Made by a program: the position numbers and the translations under genes
Notes under the pieces: generated by a model
Databases searched by the model: none
What the model was told of the DNA's origin: nothing
Seen by the model: the letters and a program-made list of their open reading frames with translations, nothing else
Source: Acanthacorydalis orientalis
Taxonomy: Eukaryota; Arthropoda; Insecta; Megaloptera; Corydalidae
Length of the DNA stretch: 64,000 nucleotides
Direction of reading: 5' to 3'
Assembly (NCBI GenBank): GCA_034766995.1
Contig: CM068323.1
Location: 22,418,846-22,482,845 of the forward strand
Shown here: positions 49,885 through 61,270 of the stretch, in pieces
Numbering within the stretch: position 1 is the stretch's first letter
Layout: each line of letters opens with the position of its first letter

Positions 49885-51054
49885 GGACGATCCAAAACAT
49901 TTTAACCTCTAATATATGTGTTTAAAACTTACTGAATCGTTACCAATTTTATATAGTGGTATACTTAGTATAATAATAGCATAAGCATATCAACATTCCG
50001 ATACACATGCTAATTTACAACCGACAATGGTCTTCTATAAACTAATAAAAAATAAATAAAAATCACGGAACAAATTTCTTACAAAAGAAAGAATACAATT
50101 AAATAAAATCGAACAAAATAAGAAAAATATATTGAACTTACAATTCATAAACAGATCATTCATATTTTTACAGTTCCATGTCTCTAAATGAGTCGCTAGT
50201 TTCATCCAAAAAAATAACATTCAGTCGAGTATTTTCAAAATAAGCTAAAAATCGATAATAGCTGAAAATGCATTAATATTTACCCTTTTAAATTTTTGAT
50301 ACTTTTATTCATCATTAATGTAAAAGTAGTTATATTGAATACCCCATCATGCAATTAAACATGCGATATTGCATGTAATATACATATACAAAGCATCCCC
50401 AGAGACTACATTCTTTCCATATTGAAAAAAGTGTGTTGTCATCGTCAGAAAATACATTTTTTATTATTTTTGTATTTCGCATCATTTAAATTTTCATCAT
50501 TTAATTAATTAATATATATATATATATATATATATATGTTTGTATGTATGTATCTATATACTGAGATAAATAATTTATTTTCTATTCTTTAAATAGCATC
50601 TATTTAATAAATACAAAAGATATAATTAAATTAACAATTATTAAACAAAATTTTAAAATATCTCGTTTAATAATAATTATAATTGAACTGCGTGGTTACA
50701 GTATCTTTTATAAATAATTTAACACCCAAAACATCACAGAATTTAATTTCATTCAGTTTAAATTTCGTTTCGAAAATGTTAGGGATTGAAATGTTTTTAA
50801 TTTATATTCTAAATACAAAAATACAATTTATACACTAGCGCTATGTATTATATTGTTCTATCACATTAGAAAGTCTGCATCATATTCAGACAAGTTCTGT
50901 AACTACACATTCGGTAATCTATATGAAATCAAAGTTAAATGACAAAAGTGCATTGCATATTATATATAAATATTATGTAAATAAAAAAAATAGAACCTTG
51001 TACTTTACAGTGTGACATTTGTATATAATACGAATATCTTTATAATGTAACGAT
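49880..51054. other. AT-rich non-coding stretch
   Basis: A short TA run at 50511-50537 followed by TATG repeats. No gene. Confidence 0.55.
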
Positions 51055-51079
51055 ATATATATATATATATATATATATA
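51055..51079. repeat. (TA)n, 25 bp
   Basis: Lies 140 bp before the microexon candidate; another short run is at 51499-51526. Confidence 0.96.
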
Positions 51080-51218
51080 ATAAAGGTGTGAAACGTCCAA
51101 CAGTTGACAATGATGCAAGGTAACATGAAAATAAAAATCTTTAATTATAAAATCATAATGGAATAATGTTAGTAGTATATTATTAATATTTAATATTAAT
51201 TACTTTTTTTTGTTACAG

Positions 51219-51244
51219 AACAAGAACATGTGCTGGAAGCAAAG
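51219..51244 (+). CDS. Candidate 26-nt microexon
   Basis: The preceding bases TACTTTTTTTTGTTACAG form a strong 3' splice site, and the segment is followed by GTAAGAATAA, a strong 5' splice site with AAAG on the exon side. Read with its last base closing a codon, it encodes QEHVLEAK after two bases of a split codon; the other frames give NKNMCWKQ and TRTCAGSK, also without stops. No upstream or downstream partner exon can be identified in the window, so the host gene is unknown. Splice-site quality on both sides is the only evidence, and a chance pairing over 64 kb is possible. Confidence 0.4.
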
Positions 51245-51490
51245 GTAAGAATAAAAAACTCATTTTTAATGCAGAAACCACACACGCATGTGTGTCCTTT
51301 ACAGTAAAAAGTTTATATTTTCTTAATCATTTATTTAAAATCTCAATAATCTTTAAGATGTTGTTATTATATATATATATACATATCATAACAAAAAAAA
51401 TTATAAAAGCAGTAATACAATGCGCTAGAAAGAAAAAATTAAAGTCTATACCGCAATATAAGATATTGATTATCATAGGCCGGAATCCAG

Positions 51491-51526
<36 letters not shown>

Positions 51527-51589
51527 ATGTGATAGCCTTTTCTCGAATTTGAGTTATCAATAAATCAATCGAGCACTGTTACAGATCGT

Positions 51590-51720
51590 TTAAAGGAATG
51601 GTTGACTATGTAAACGGACCCCTCCCGAGGGAGTTTAAGAAATTATAGGGTCGCTAAAAATCATGGGGGCGTAAGCGGATGGCAGGAGGCGTTTTTATTC
51701 TGTCATCGTCGACAAGAAAT
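51590..51720. other. Short GC-rich patch downstream of the microexon candidate
   Basis: GGACCCCTCCCGAGGGAG (about 51619-51636) contains a CCCTC/GAGGG inverted repeat. It is followed by ATGGGGGCGTAAGCGGATGG. No frame. It could be a regulatory element or a transposon remnant. Confidence 0.35.
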
Positions 51721-52484
51721 AAAGTTATTGATCCTAGTATTTCGAACATTGTATTCGATGTAAAAATGTTTAATGACAATGTAACGTAACTGCCTAACAA
51801 AGGAATCGAGTGAAAATCGATCCGAGTGGTTTAAAATTGGATTTGCTGAGAATTAGATTTGAACGTTTGTAAATTATTTGTGTCACGTCAAGATCAGTGA
51901 GTGCAATTAAATGACATTATTGGTTTTGATTCTACGTACAAAAGCCGTTTTGAATTATGCACTGTTTTACATTTTGCTACTGTTTTGTGGATTTAAACGA
52001 GCGACATGTGAAAGGTTTTTATTTTCAGTACGAGTTTATTATATACAATTTATGCTTTTAAATAGTTCATCGATTTTCTCGGTACTTACAAAAGTATTAA
52101 CAAACATATCATTAATATTACTCTGATGTTATTAAAATTTTACTGTCGATAATGATGAAATACATATATTATAATTGATGTTTACTACATTTTGTTCAAT
52201 CAATTTATCTTGCTTAAAGCTGTAATTAGTTATTAAATAATTAATTTGTATTAACACAACTTCAGTGTAGAAATGATCATTAAATGTAAAATAGTCTAAG
52301 CATATTTTTATATGAAAATTATTAAGTACAGCTATACAAGTTTAACTGAAAACAGTAAGACTGTTTCTTTTTAAGTGTAGAAAAATACTACCACAATTAG
52401 ACAGACGTAAAGACATTAAAATGCTTTCGTTTATTTATTACTGTGATTAATGTTTATTTTAAACACTTCGTCTCTAAATTATGA

Positions 52485-52744
52485 GATACGGAAAACGAGA
52501 AGAATTCAGTAACAGAAACACGAACGAGTGTCCAAATTTGTCGACGATATTTCAAAAGACATAAAGTAACATTTAATGTGCTCCGAAAAACATATTTAAC
52601 CGTCCTCTCGCCAAACTGCAATTCTCAGCAAGTCGCCGGTCATGTCGGCCATTTGATACAAAACTCGAGCGAAAGCTGCGTCCGTGTGGCTGAACACATC
52701 CATATTGTCAGACAAAGCATTTGTTCTAATACCACAGCCCTTTG
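52485..52744 (+). CDS. Open frame of unknown function in a GC-rich island
   Basis: The plus-strand frame is free of stops for 86 codons, from after a TGA at 52482 to a TGA at 52742, but has no early ATG, so it would need an upstream exon. Its C-terminal half includes LSPNCNSQQVAGHVGHLIQN and ends ICSNTTAL. A possible acceptor lies at CTTCGTCTCTAAATTATGAG. The antisense frame in exact codon register is open too (see the minus-strand entry), so at most one strand is likely to be coding. No domain recognised. Confidence 0.2.
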
Positions 52745-52751
52745 ACCTCAT
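52596..52751 (-). CDS. Small open frame, 51 residues, unknown function
   Basis: It starts at an ATG directly preceded in frame by TGA and reads MRSKGCGIRTNALSDNMDVF, then SHTDAAFARVLYQMADMTGD and LLRIAVWREDG before TAA. The composition is balanced, with an amphipathic-helix look in the second half, unlike the Ile/Tyr/Asn-rich chance frames elsewhere in the window. The start context is weak. No family recognised. It competes with the plus-strand frame over the same bases. Confidence 0.25.
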   Translation of the reverse strand: MRSKGCGIRTNALSDNMDVFSHTDAAFARVLYQMADMTGDLLRIAVWREDG

Positions 52752-52954
52752 TCATTCCAACTTCATGCCAACTGCTCTCGTGCGCATAAAAATGAAAAAA
52801 AAAGTAGTTTGACGGAAAATATGCGAGAATCTTGCGTGTAGAGTTTTAAATACACATTTCGACGCATGTGCCTAAAAAGTGTTTATCTTTAAATGTTCGC
52901 TCGATTGAAAGTCTCTCTAGTTTCAATATAATTCCAACTTATAAACTAGTATAT

Positions 52955-52958
<4 letters not shown>

Positions 52959-52997
<39 letters not shown>
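52959..52997. repeat. (TA)n, 39 bp
   Basis: Pure run. Confidence 0.97.
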
Positions 52998-52998
<1 letters not shown>

Positions 52999-54423
52999 GT
53001 AAACACTTTAAATAATAATTATTATACTGACAATATTTAAAACTGTGCATTTATGTAAATGACTTTCAAACATTCGAAAATAAATAAACATTTCATTCAA
53101 TTAATAACAGTTTAAACTATTCATCATTATTTCTGTTGCAAATCACACAATTCATTTAGATCGAAACAAAACAAAAAAACACAATCCAATTAACCGCTGT
53201 TATTTATTATCATAATTGAATATTTGTAAAGTTCATTTCTCGTTAATTTTGAATACATTTAGTAAAATGCTGGAAGCTACTGTTCGTTTTTTTGTAATTA
53301 GAAAATCAGTTTTCTTGTTAGCACGTGTTTGATTTTTTAAATGTATTTTCTCTGTTTTCTTTTCGTCTTTTTTATAAATCAATTTAATTAGAAATTTCAA
53401 CCCAATTCCATGTACGATTTGAATTATTATACTGGACTTTTTTAATCTGAAATCGTTTATTTTCGCAATAAAACTAGTTTCAAACGAATTGAAACGGAAG
53501 TTAAAATTTCAATCTGTAAATGTAACATTTTATTTACAGTTTTATGCAATGTCATTTATCTCGTTTATAGTTTATATTAAATGTAATATAATTAATTATT
53601 CAAAGCAAATCTTACAGATCACATGAGTTTATTTCATATACGATTGATTTCGACAATTGTAATCATCAGGTAGATCTTTACAGGTGATCTAAACTTGTTT
53701 CAAGATCTATCTGAAGAAAGCTTAGTCGATCTGCTAAAAATTTCAATCGGACATAGTTGAAAAAACTAGCTCGTATATGACTTACAGAATTCACATAGAA
53801 TAATAAACAACAATTTCACAAGACATCAAAAAAATAAGTATAATGTTACTAACGCAGATTAACTAATATTCAAGACCAATTTCTGAAAAAAATCATATAA
53901 AAATATATGTTTTCTTTACTATGCACTTAACGTTTAATTTATACAATATGTTTTAATTTTACAATGGACATATGATTTATCAATAAATAATTGAATGATT
54001 GCAATTGAATAAATCATTTAATAGAATCTATAATGTACACAAAATACACGTGAGTTTCTTATTTCTAGGAAATAAAAATATTAATATCAATGAATATAAA
54101 ATTATGTATATGCAAATAACTACTGCAGTTTATGAATTGTTCATAAATAAGTGTTAGTTTCTTTGTAGCTCATAAATTACTCAACAAGTAATTTGCGAGA
54201 GAATAAACACAACTCTTAATAATAAAACAAAAGTAAGCAATTTATAATGAATGCATATAGAGTATACTTTTTGTGCACGAATAATAAACAAGACAAAGTT
54301 TTGAATACGAAAACTAAGCTACTCATTATTTAATACTCACAGTGCAGTGCTCAACGATGCAAAAACGAAAAACGTCTCCTGTTATTTATAGATAGTATGG
54401 CTGAAGATTATATTGAGGTTATG

Positions 54424-54425
<2 letters not shown>
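52998..54425. other. AT-rich non-coding stretch
   Basis: Contains the GATCT hairpin segment; the rest is featureless. Confidence 0.55.
53616..53712. repeat. Hairpin-forming segment with GATCT motifs
   Basis: AGGTAGATCTT (53668-53678) pairs with AAGATCTATCT (53702-53712), with one G-T pair and a 23-base loop. AGATCAC (about 53617) and GTGATCT (about 53683) form a second, competing pair. Confidence 0.55.

Positions 54426-54482
<57 letters not shown>
54426..54482. repeat. (TA)n, 57 bp
   Basis: Pure run. Confidence 0.98.
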
Positions 54483-54484
<2 letters not shown>

Positions 54485-55278
54485 TCGTTATCATTCAACA
54501 TATTCCTTTTAATGATCCACTACTGGCATTGACATCTGAAGTGCACTACAGTCTTTTCAGATTTAATGTAAGCTTTTCTTGTATCAATGAAATATTTATA
54601 CGAGAGAAGGTCTCGATATATCCATCAGACGACTTCTGAAATATTTTTAAGTGGTTTTGTATCGTATTTGTATCCATAATTATTCATTTATTTATTGATG
54701 ATTACAGTTACATTCTATTATGCTTGAGATTTTTATTCCTTTATCTATTGATTTATATTATTCAACTTTAATAAGAATGCTCCCTCGCTAGACATGTATG
54801 CATAAGCTCACATCTTAATTAACGTTGCATTAATTAATAGTGCAATTTGCATAAAGACGTCTGAAATTTTAAGATATAATGGCAAGCTTTCCTTTATCTT
54901 AACGTTTATTAAAACATATTAAACTCGAGTATAAGAACTTGTTAGAATTTCACAAGAAGTTCTCGAATCTTGCCGTTAACTCAATATAAAGAAACATTGT
55001 CTAAATATATTAGAAAAGATAATGGAGAAATATACTTCAACATAAAGTTTTATCAAAAAAAAAATCATGAACTTCATATGAAAATGTTAATAATATTTAT
55101 TAGATTTTTATGATATGCATTGAAAATATTAATTCTTGAAAATTTTCTAAAAATAATAGAGATGAACACATGATATATCTTCATTTAATTATTGTTTACG
55201 GTTTACAAATAAAATAGATGTCGAACTATATGAAAAAATGTTATTGAATTGATAATTAATTTTATCCTAGATATATTT

Positions 55279-55286
<8 letters not shown>

Positions 55287-55343
<57 letters not shown>
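55287..55343. repeat. (TA)n, 57 bp
   Basis: One phase slip (AA) at 55320-55321. Confidence 0.97.
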
Positions 55344-55788
55344 ATTTTCATAAGAAAATAGAAAGATTGACATTAATACGTATATTCTATACTCATACTT
55401 TTATACACCAGCGTGAAACAATACTGTCAAAAAATATTTGTTCCTTATATATATGATATTCTTTATACAATATCAAATCTGTCACACATTGATTGATCTT
55501 CATTGTTAAACATGAAAATTGTACGTGAGTGTCGCATGTCCCAATCGAAATAATACGATGACATGAATGACTCTGTACCCGTAACTCAGATACAAAAACG
55601 AAATATATTTTCAATAGATAAATCATTATATTGACACTTAAACTTTACATTTACGTGGCAGTCATCAAACTGAAAACCATATACTCTAAACTATGAAATG
55701 AAAATTGAATCCGATAGTTAATATTTAATAACATGGTATTAATGTTGAAACAGTCATAAAGTTTATACGAATTAATGGAGTTTTATGA

Positions 55789-55790
<2 letters not shown>

Positions 55791-55850
<60 letters not shown>
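55791..55850. repeat. (TA)n, 60 bp
   Basis: One CA interruption near 55808. Confidence 0.97.
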
Positions 55851-55852
<2 letters not shown>

Positions 55853-56415
55853 ACCAGTATCTTAGATAATATTGTAAAAAATTATTTAATAAATATTTCA
55901 CTAATTTGACACATCGGTTCAAATATTTTTTCAAAACAAGCTTTCTTGAATTTAAAGTACTTTTTTACTGTATCAATGAAAAATAATTGATAATTCTATA
56001 AAATTTCATCATGATTTCTTCACGCATTTATACAACTCGTTGCTTATGTGTATTAAATAATTGCAAATTATCAGCAACAAAATTATATCTGAACGTAATC
56101 CAATTAAAAATTCCTTATAATTATTTCATACTTTGTTACGACTTGATTAATTTGCAAAAAGAAAAAAAAACACTATATCTGTTTATTATTCTAAAACATT
56201 TTTTAATAAAAATTCCTTTTTAAATATTTAAATGTTATAAAAATTAATACACATGTAAATAAGCAATAAATATTTTTTTATCGCAAGAAAAAAACATATT
56301 TTCGTAAATAAAGTAATGAACGATGCCAACAAAAAATTATACACTATCTATCAGTTACTGTACATAAACCACAAGAGAACTACCGGCACAGAAAGCTGTA
56401 AATTATTCGATTTCA

Positions 56416-56604
56416 TTATTTTTCCAAAAGGGTCAGAGCTTCCGTTCCATTAAATAGCGTGAAAAGTTTAGATGGTGTTACTTCACTTGCTTCGGATGTT
56501 AACAAATTAAGGAATGGGTTACAATCAAAGAGAATGTGTTCAGAAAGGAATTTAATAATATATTTCGAAGTAATTATGAATTCATAAACGCAGAAAGCAC
56601 ACAT
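56416..56604 (-). pseudogene. Probable relic of a non-LTR retrotransposon reverse transcriptase, C-terminal end
   Basis: A 62-residue frame on the minus strand carries CAFC near its start and EHILFDC in the middle, followed by NPFLNLLTSEASEVTPSKLF and ending ALTLLEK. Jockey/R1-type retrotransposon ORF2 proteins end with a CX2C...HX4C segment, typically of the form EHILFECP, followed by a leucine-rich tail, and this frame fits that pattern. The gap of 17 residues between the second Cys and the His is longer than usual. Nothing upstream encodes a reverse transcriptase or endonuclease: the frame begins next to a (TA)n run, so it would be a 5'-truncated dead copy. No poly(A) tail was recognised. 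The complementary strand is also open (to the stop near 56583), which lowers certainty. Confidence 0.4.
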
Positions 56605-56871
56605 ATTTCGAATACATGTAACTCAAAGTGTATATATATATATATACATATACCGTTATTTAAAATGTTGCTATATAATAATATTAAATAACATTAATTA
56701 CATGTTTTTAAATATTATTTGAAACAGATATATATTTATGATTGTATGAAATATACAAAAAAATTAAAAGTGATTGTTCTGGTTATAATTAATGATTTTT
56801 TCATAATACCTTTCTAAGAAATTACAAATTTATTTAATGTTCTTATTCCAATAATCAGATTTAACAGCAAA

Positions 56872-56875
<4 letters not shown>

Positions 56876-56903
<28 letters not shown>
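56876..56903. repeat. (TA)n, 28 bp
   Basis: Pure run; a shorter interrupted one lies at 56631-56650 next to the retrotransposon relic. Confidence 0.96.
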
Positions 56904-56908
<5 letters not shown>

Positions 56909-56979
56909 GCATTTATGAAGATACCCCTTTGAAACTCTAATAAAATTAATAGCAATGAATAGGTTGTGATTGATATTGA

Positions 56980-57560
56980 ACTGTTAACATTTTAATGATT
57001 ATGCGATAATCACGTAACGCACTTATACAACCAATGCACTTGACACGCCATTAAACATCAACGGAGTTTCGACAATTACAATTCAATGTTCCATGTTCAC
57101 AGTTATATCAAGTATTTCTGAAGTACGTAAACTTGTAGATACATCGCAACTATTTCCTCGTAACAAAGAGGTTTTGATAAACCGCCGTCGGTACGGCGTG
57201 TTCTGGAAGATCGTAAAGCTGCTAGCTTGTGGGTTGCTACAAGCAACGAACTTAGTCATTACCTTTAATTACGGGGTCGCGTCACTAGTGCAGAAGGTAC
57301 GCCGTTCGCATACGAATGTGTTAAGTAACGCGACGACCGCTCGAAACTGTTCCGTTCGTTGTTTGAGAAACGCATACACATACGTACGAGACTCACACAT
57401 ATCCATACACACACACACACGCACGCAGCGTACATTGAGTGTAAGAGTTTCGCAGACTTTTCCGAATATAGGGTCCTCAGGAAAAATCTACGAGATGTTT
57501 TCATCCTCGAATGTTCCGTGATTCCAGTAATAAGCTCTTCGAGCGTTACCTTTACGTCTA
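56980..57560. other. GC-rich, CpG-containing island
   Basis: It includes AACCGCCGTCGGTACGGCG (about 57180), GGGGTCGCGTCAC and a CACACACGCACGCAGCG tract. It carries the 142-codon plus-strand frame and a 79-codon minus-strand one (57265-57504). Confidence 0.45.
57093..57521 (+). CDS. Open frame, 142 codons, unknown function
   Basis: This ATG-started frame crosses a GC-rich island. The first 80 residues are of ordinary composition (for example RRRYGVFWKIVKLLACGLLQ, basic then hydrophobic); the part after residue about 100 is His/Thr-rich because it crosses a (CA)n tract at 57409-57425. A possible donor, AAG/GTACGC, lies at 57297. No domain seen. It may be the non-coding start of a gene, or a chance frame in CpG-rich DNA. 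Confidence 0.18.
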   Translation: MFTVISSISEVRKLVDTSQLFPRNKEVLINRRRYGVFWKIVKLLACGLLQATNLVITFNYGVASLVQKVRRSHTNVLSNATTARNCSVRCLRNAYTYVRDSHISIHTHTRTQRTLSVRVSQTFPNIGSSGKIYEMFSSSNVP

Positions 57561-58740
<1,180 letters not shown>

Positions 58741-59135
58741 TATATATATATATATATATATATATAAATCTCTTAATACTTGGCAATAAATTTGAATTTA
58801 TCAAGAAGACCTTTTGTCTTAATTATATGATCTTAAAAAAATACAAATGGAATTTTATGACCTCATTGATTTTTATTATTCGGGTAATTAGTGACTATCA
58901 ATCTTAATTTTTTTAATGAGATTTTTAAAGATTAATTTCTTATAAAAATGTAATACGCGTTTATCAAACAAAGTGTTTTTAATGAAAAATTATTTACTTT
59001 CGATAAGTAATTAATTTTAATTGTCTATCTTTTCACTGATTACTTTTTTATATATACAGTATGAGACTGTTTCAATATTTTATCTGCTTACAAAAGTATT
59101 ATTTTGATAAAAATGGTATTCAATGAATTTTTATA

Positions 59136-59138
<3 letters not shown>

Positions 59139-59197
<59 letters not shown>
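59139..59197. repeat. Compound (TA)n-(TG)n
   Basis: 34 bp of TA followed by about 26 bp of TG. Confidence 0.98.
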
Positions 59198-59593
59198 AAT
59201 CTTCAATGTATACAACGTTAACTAAATTAGATTAAAAACTATAATAGAATTTGCAGTATCTTATTTCAATTTTGCTGTACAATGCTTTAATCTATTTTAC
59301 TTGACAATAATTTAATCTAGGTAATAAATCTATTAGAGTAATAAATAACAGAATCTTATTTTTACTTTTATTATAATTCCATACATCTATTGTGATCTAG
59401 TGATGTTCGTAAATGATATTTTAAATATGAAAACCAAAAGTATTCAATTTTCAAAATGAAGTTAGAAAAAAAATCGAAATGGAGTTGGACCGAATAAATT
59501 TAGTGTTTCCGGTGAAAAGCTGTGCTGAAAAAATATGCTCATAAATTTTATGCATAGAAAATCATCCGAAAAAATTTTTTTCACATATTTCCC

Positions 59594-59734
59594 ATGGCAC
59601 TACAGGTGTTTATCGACGACGCGGCTAGCGACAATTTAGTTGACGCGATGTTGAACGACTCCATTTTTTCGGGGTTACTCTACGCGTTGAGTTACTACCA
59701 CAGGCGCGTTGCCACCGATACGCCGCTCTCGTAA
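59594..59734 (+). CDS. Small open frame, 46 residues, unknown function
   Basis: It reads MALQVFIDDAASDNLVDAML, then NDSIFSGLLYALSYYHRRVA and TDTPLS before TAA, at the left edge of a CpG-rich island. The start could instead be a splice acceptor, since CACTACAG lies at 59599-59606 behind a T-rich tract. A 14-base segment of it (59627-59640) recurs at 59996-60009 in the same frame. The minus strand is also open over this region for 117 codons (59625-59978). No family recognised. Confidence 0.22.
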   Translation: MALQVFIDDAASDNLVDAMLNDSIFSGLLYALSYYHRRVATDTPLS

Positions 59735-59956
59735 TGTGATTTATACGCGTTACGTCCCGAATTTCTACCGTGGCTCCGTTCGCCCCTGCGCAAAACGAGA
59801 CACAATCGTGTTTGCACAACTGCAGAGACATTAAACTTGCCATCTTCGTGTCGCGCTTTTTAAAAAACGCTTCGCGTTTAACATAATATTTCCGCGCGAG
59901 AAGACGGCTCGTTTTTTCCCTCGACATCGTCTCTCGCCATTTATTTGTCACTTTGA

Positions 59957-60064
59957 ATGGCTGTTTGTATATCGGCATTCATCATTGTCGTAACCAGCGA
60001 CAATTTAGTGGCTGCGCTCGATGCCACAGGCTTAACGCCAATTTGGATGCCAAATATAAATTAA
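59957..60064 (+). CDS. Small open frame, 35 residues, sharing a motif with the 59594 frame
   Basis: It reads MAVCISAFIIVVTSDNLVAA and then LDATGLTPIWMPNIN before TAA. SDNLV is encoded by the same bases as in the frame at 59594, and the two frames are in the same register, 369 bp apart and separated by several stops. The N-terminal part is hydrophobic. It may be a relic, part of a duplicated exon, or chance. Confidence 0.15.
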   Translation: MAVCISAFIIVVTSDNLVAALDATGLTPIWMPNIN

Positions 60065-60593
60065 AGTTGCAGCAGTCGAAATTTTAATGTAAATACCATC
60101 TGCAAAACATTTCAAGTACTTTATTTATTTTTCGAGAGAACGACTTTTATTGCAGCCCGTTTTTATTAGTGTTTCGAGTGGAAATAAAAAAGGAGAAAAA
60201 TGTTTCTCGACATAAAATTCGAAGAAATATTTAAGTACTCACGGAAAAAAACGTATAATCGTAAAACGATTTTAATATTGATGAACAGACTACGAATTCC
60301 ACATTCGTTGTGTTTTAAATAAACACCTCCGATAAAACATTTCTATACGGAATGGACTTTATACAAATCTGATTATGACTTTTCTAACTACAACTTTTTC
60401 TGCTGAAAAATTTAAGTAGATTTATTTGATCCGATCAAAAAGCTAATCCTACTGAATCTCCGGCAAGGAGATCATTTTGACCGTTTCTTGAATAAAATTT
60501 TATATAACTTGGAATAGATTCAAACTTATAACTTTTTTTATAACTCTAATACCTTCTATATCCCTTTCAATACATACATATATGATACTAGTT

Positions 60594-60596
<3 letters not shown>

Positions 60597-60636
<40 letters not shown>
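60597..60636. repeat. (TA)n, 40 bp
   Basis: Pure run. Confidence 0.98.
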
Positions 60637-60639
<3 letters not shown>

Positions 60640-60748
60640 TTATACTTGTTCACAAATCTTTGTAAATGAATACAAGTATAATTTCATAATTTTCTGATTT
60701 CTACTGTGGTTCGTTAACGCAATTTCTCAATTTACTACAATTTTCTCG

Positions 60749-60786
<38 letters not shown>

Positions 60787-60791
60787 TATAT
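60749..60791. repeat. (TA)n, 43 bp
   Basis: One G interruption at 60768. Confidence 0.97.
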
Positions 60792-61270
60792 CGATTTGCA
60801 CTTAACACAACTTTCATGAAATACATTTATCGTTATTCCCGTTAACAACTCGCCAACGTTAGAAAGCTCGCTAGTGATAAAAGGCATGCGATCAACATGC
60901 AGGTAGAGAGACACTCATTTCATTTTCTTCTCTCTTTCTTCTTAATCGTATTTCTCCACTGTTATTCGAATAAAACGCACACCGTACAGCTTACAGTCAC
61001 GTGCCGATAGTTAATGACACGTTTAGCACTAGCATGCGAGCGTGCTCCTAATTATACTAACGCCTTTGTGTGCATATCTTTACATTGCTGCACACACACA
61101 ATCTGTATTCATAAAAGATAGAGTCCAGGCATTATGGTCGATTCGAGATGCTCGATGGTCATTTCGAACGGCTGCGTCGAGTTTTCAGCATTAACGTTTT
61201 AGAGTGTAACGCGTTTGCAAAACCAGCACGAATCGAGGCTTGTCAACCTTTTGTAGCTATATAAAGTGTT
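60792..61270. other. Moderately GC-rich stretch
   Basis: It contains a pyrimidine run (TTCTTCTCTCTTTCTTC, about 60926), CACGTG (about 61000) and scattered CpGs up to CGCGTTTGC at 61210. No open frame of note. Confidence 0.35.

Larger units (their letters stand above)
59580..60064. other. GC-rich, CpG-containing island with a 14-bp direct repeat
   Basis: AGCGACAATTTAGT occurs at 59627-59640 and again at 59996-60009. The interval between them is CpG-dense (for example CTACGCGTTGAG, TTCCGCGCGAG). Frames are open on both strands. The repeats could be a target duplication, but no inverted ends or poly(A) tract border the interval. Confidence 0.5.

Noticed and set aside
54325..54380. Minus-strand exon ending at GTGAGTATT
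   Set aside because: The donor is good but the acceptor has no pyrimidine tract.
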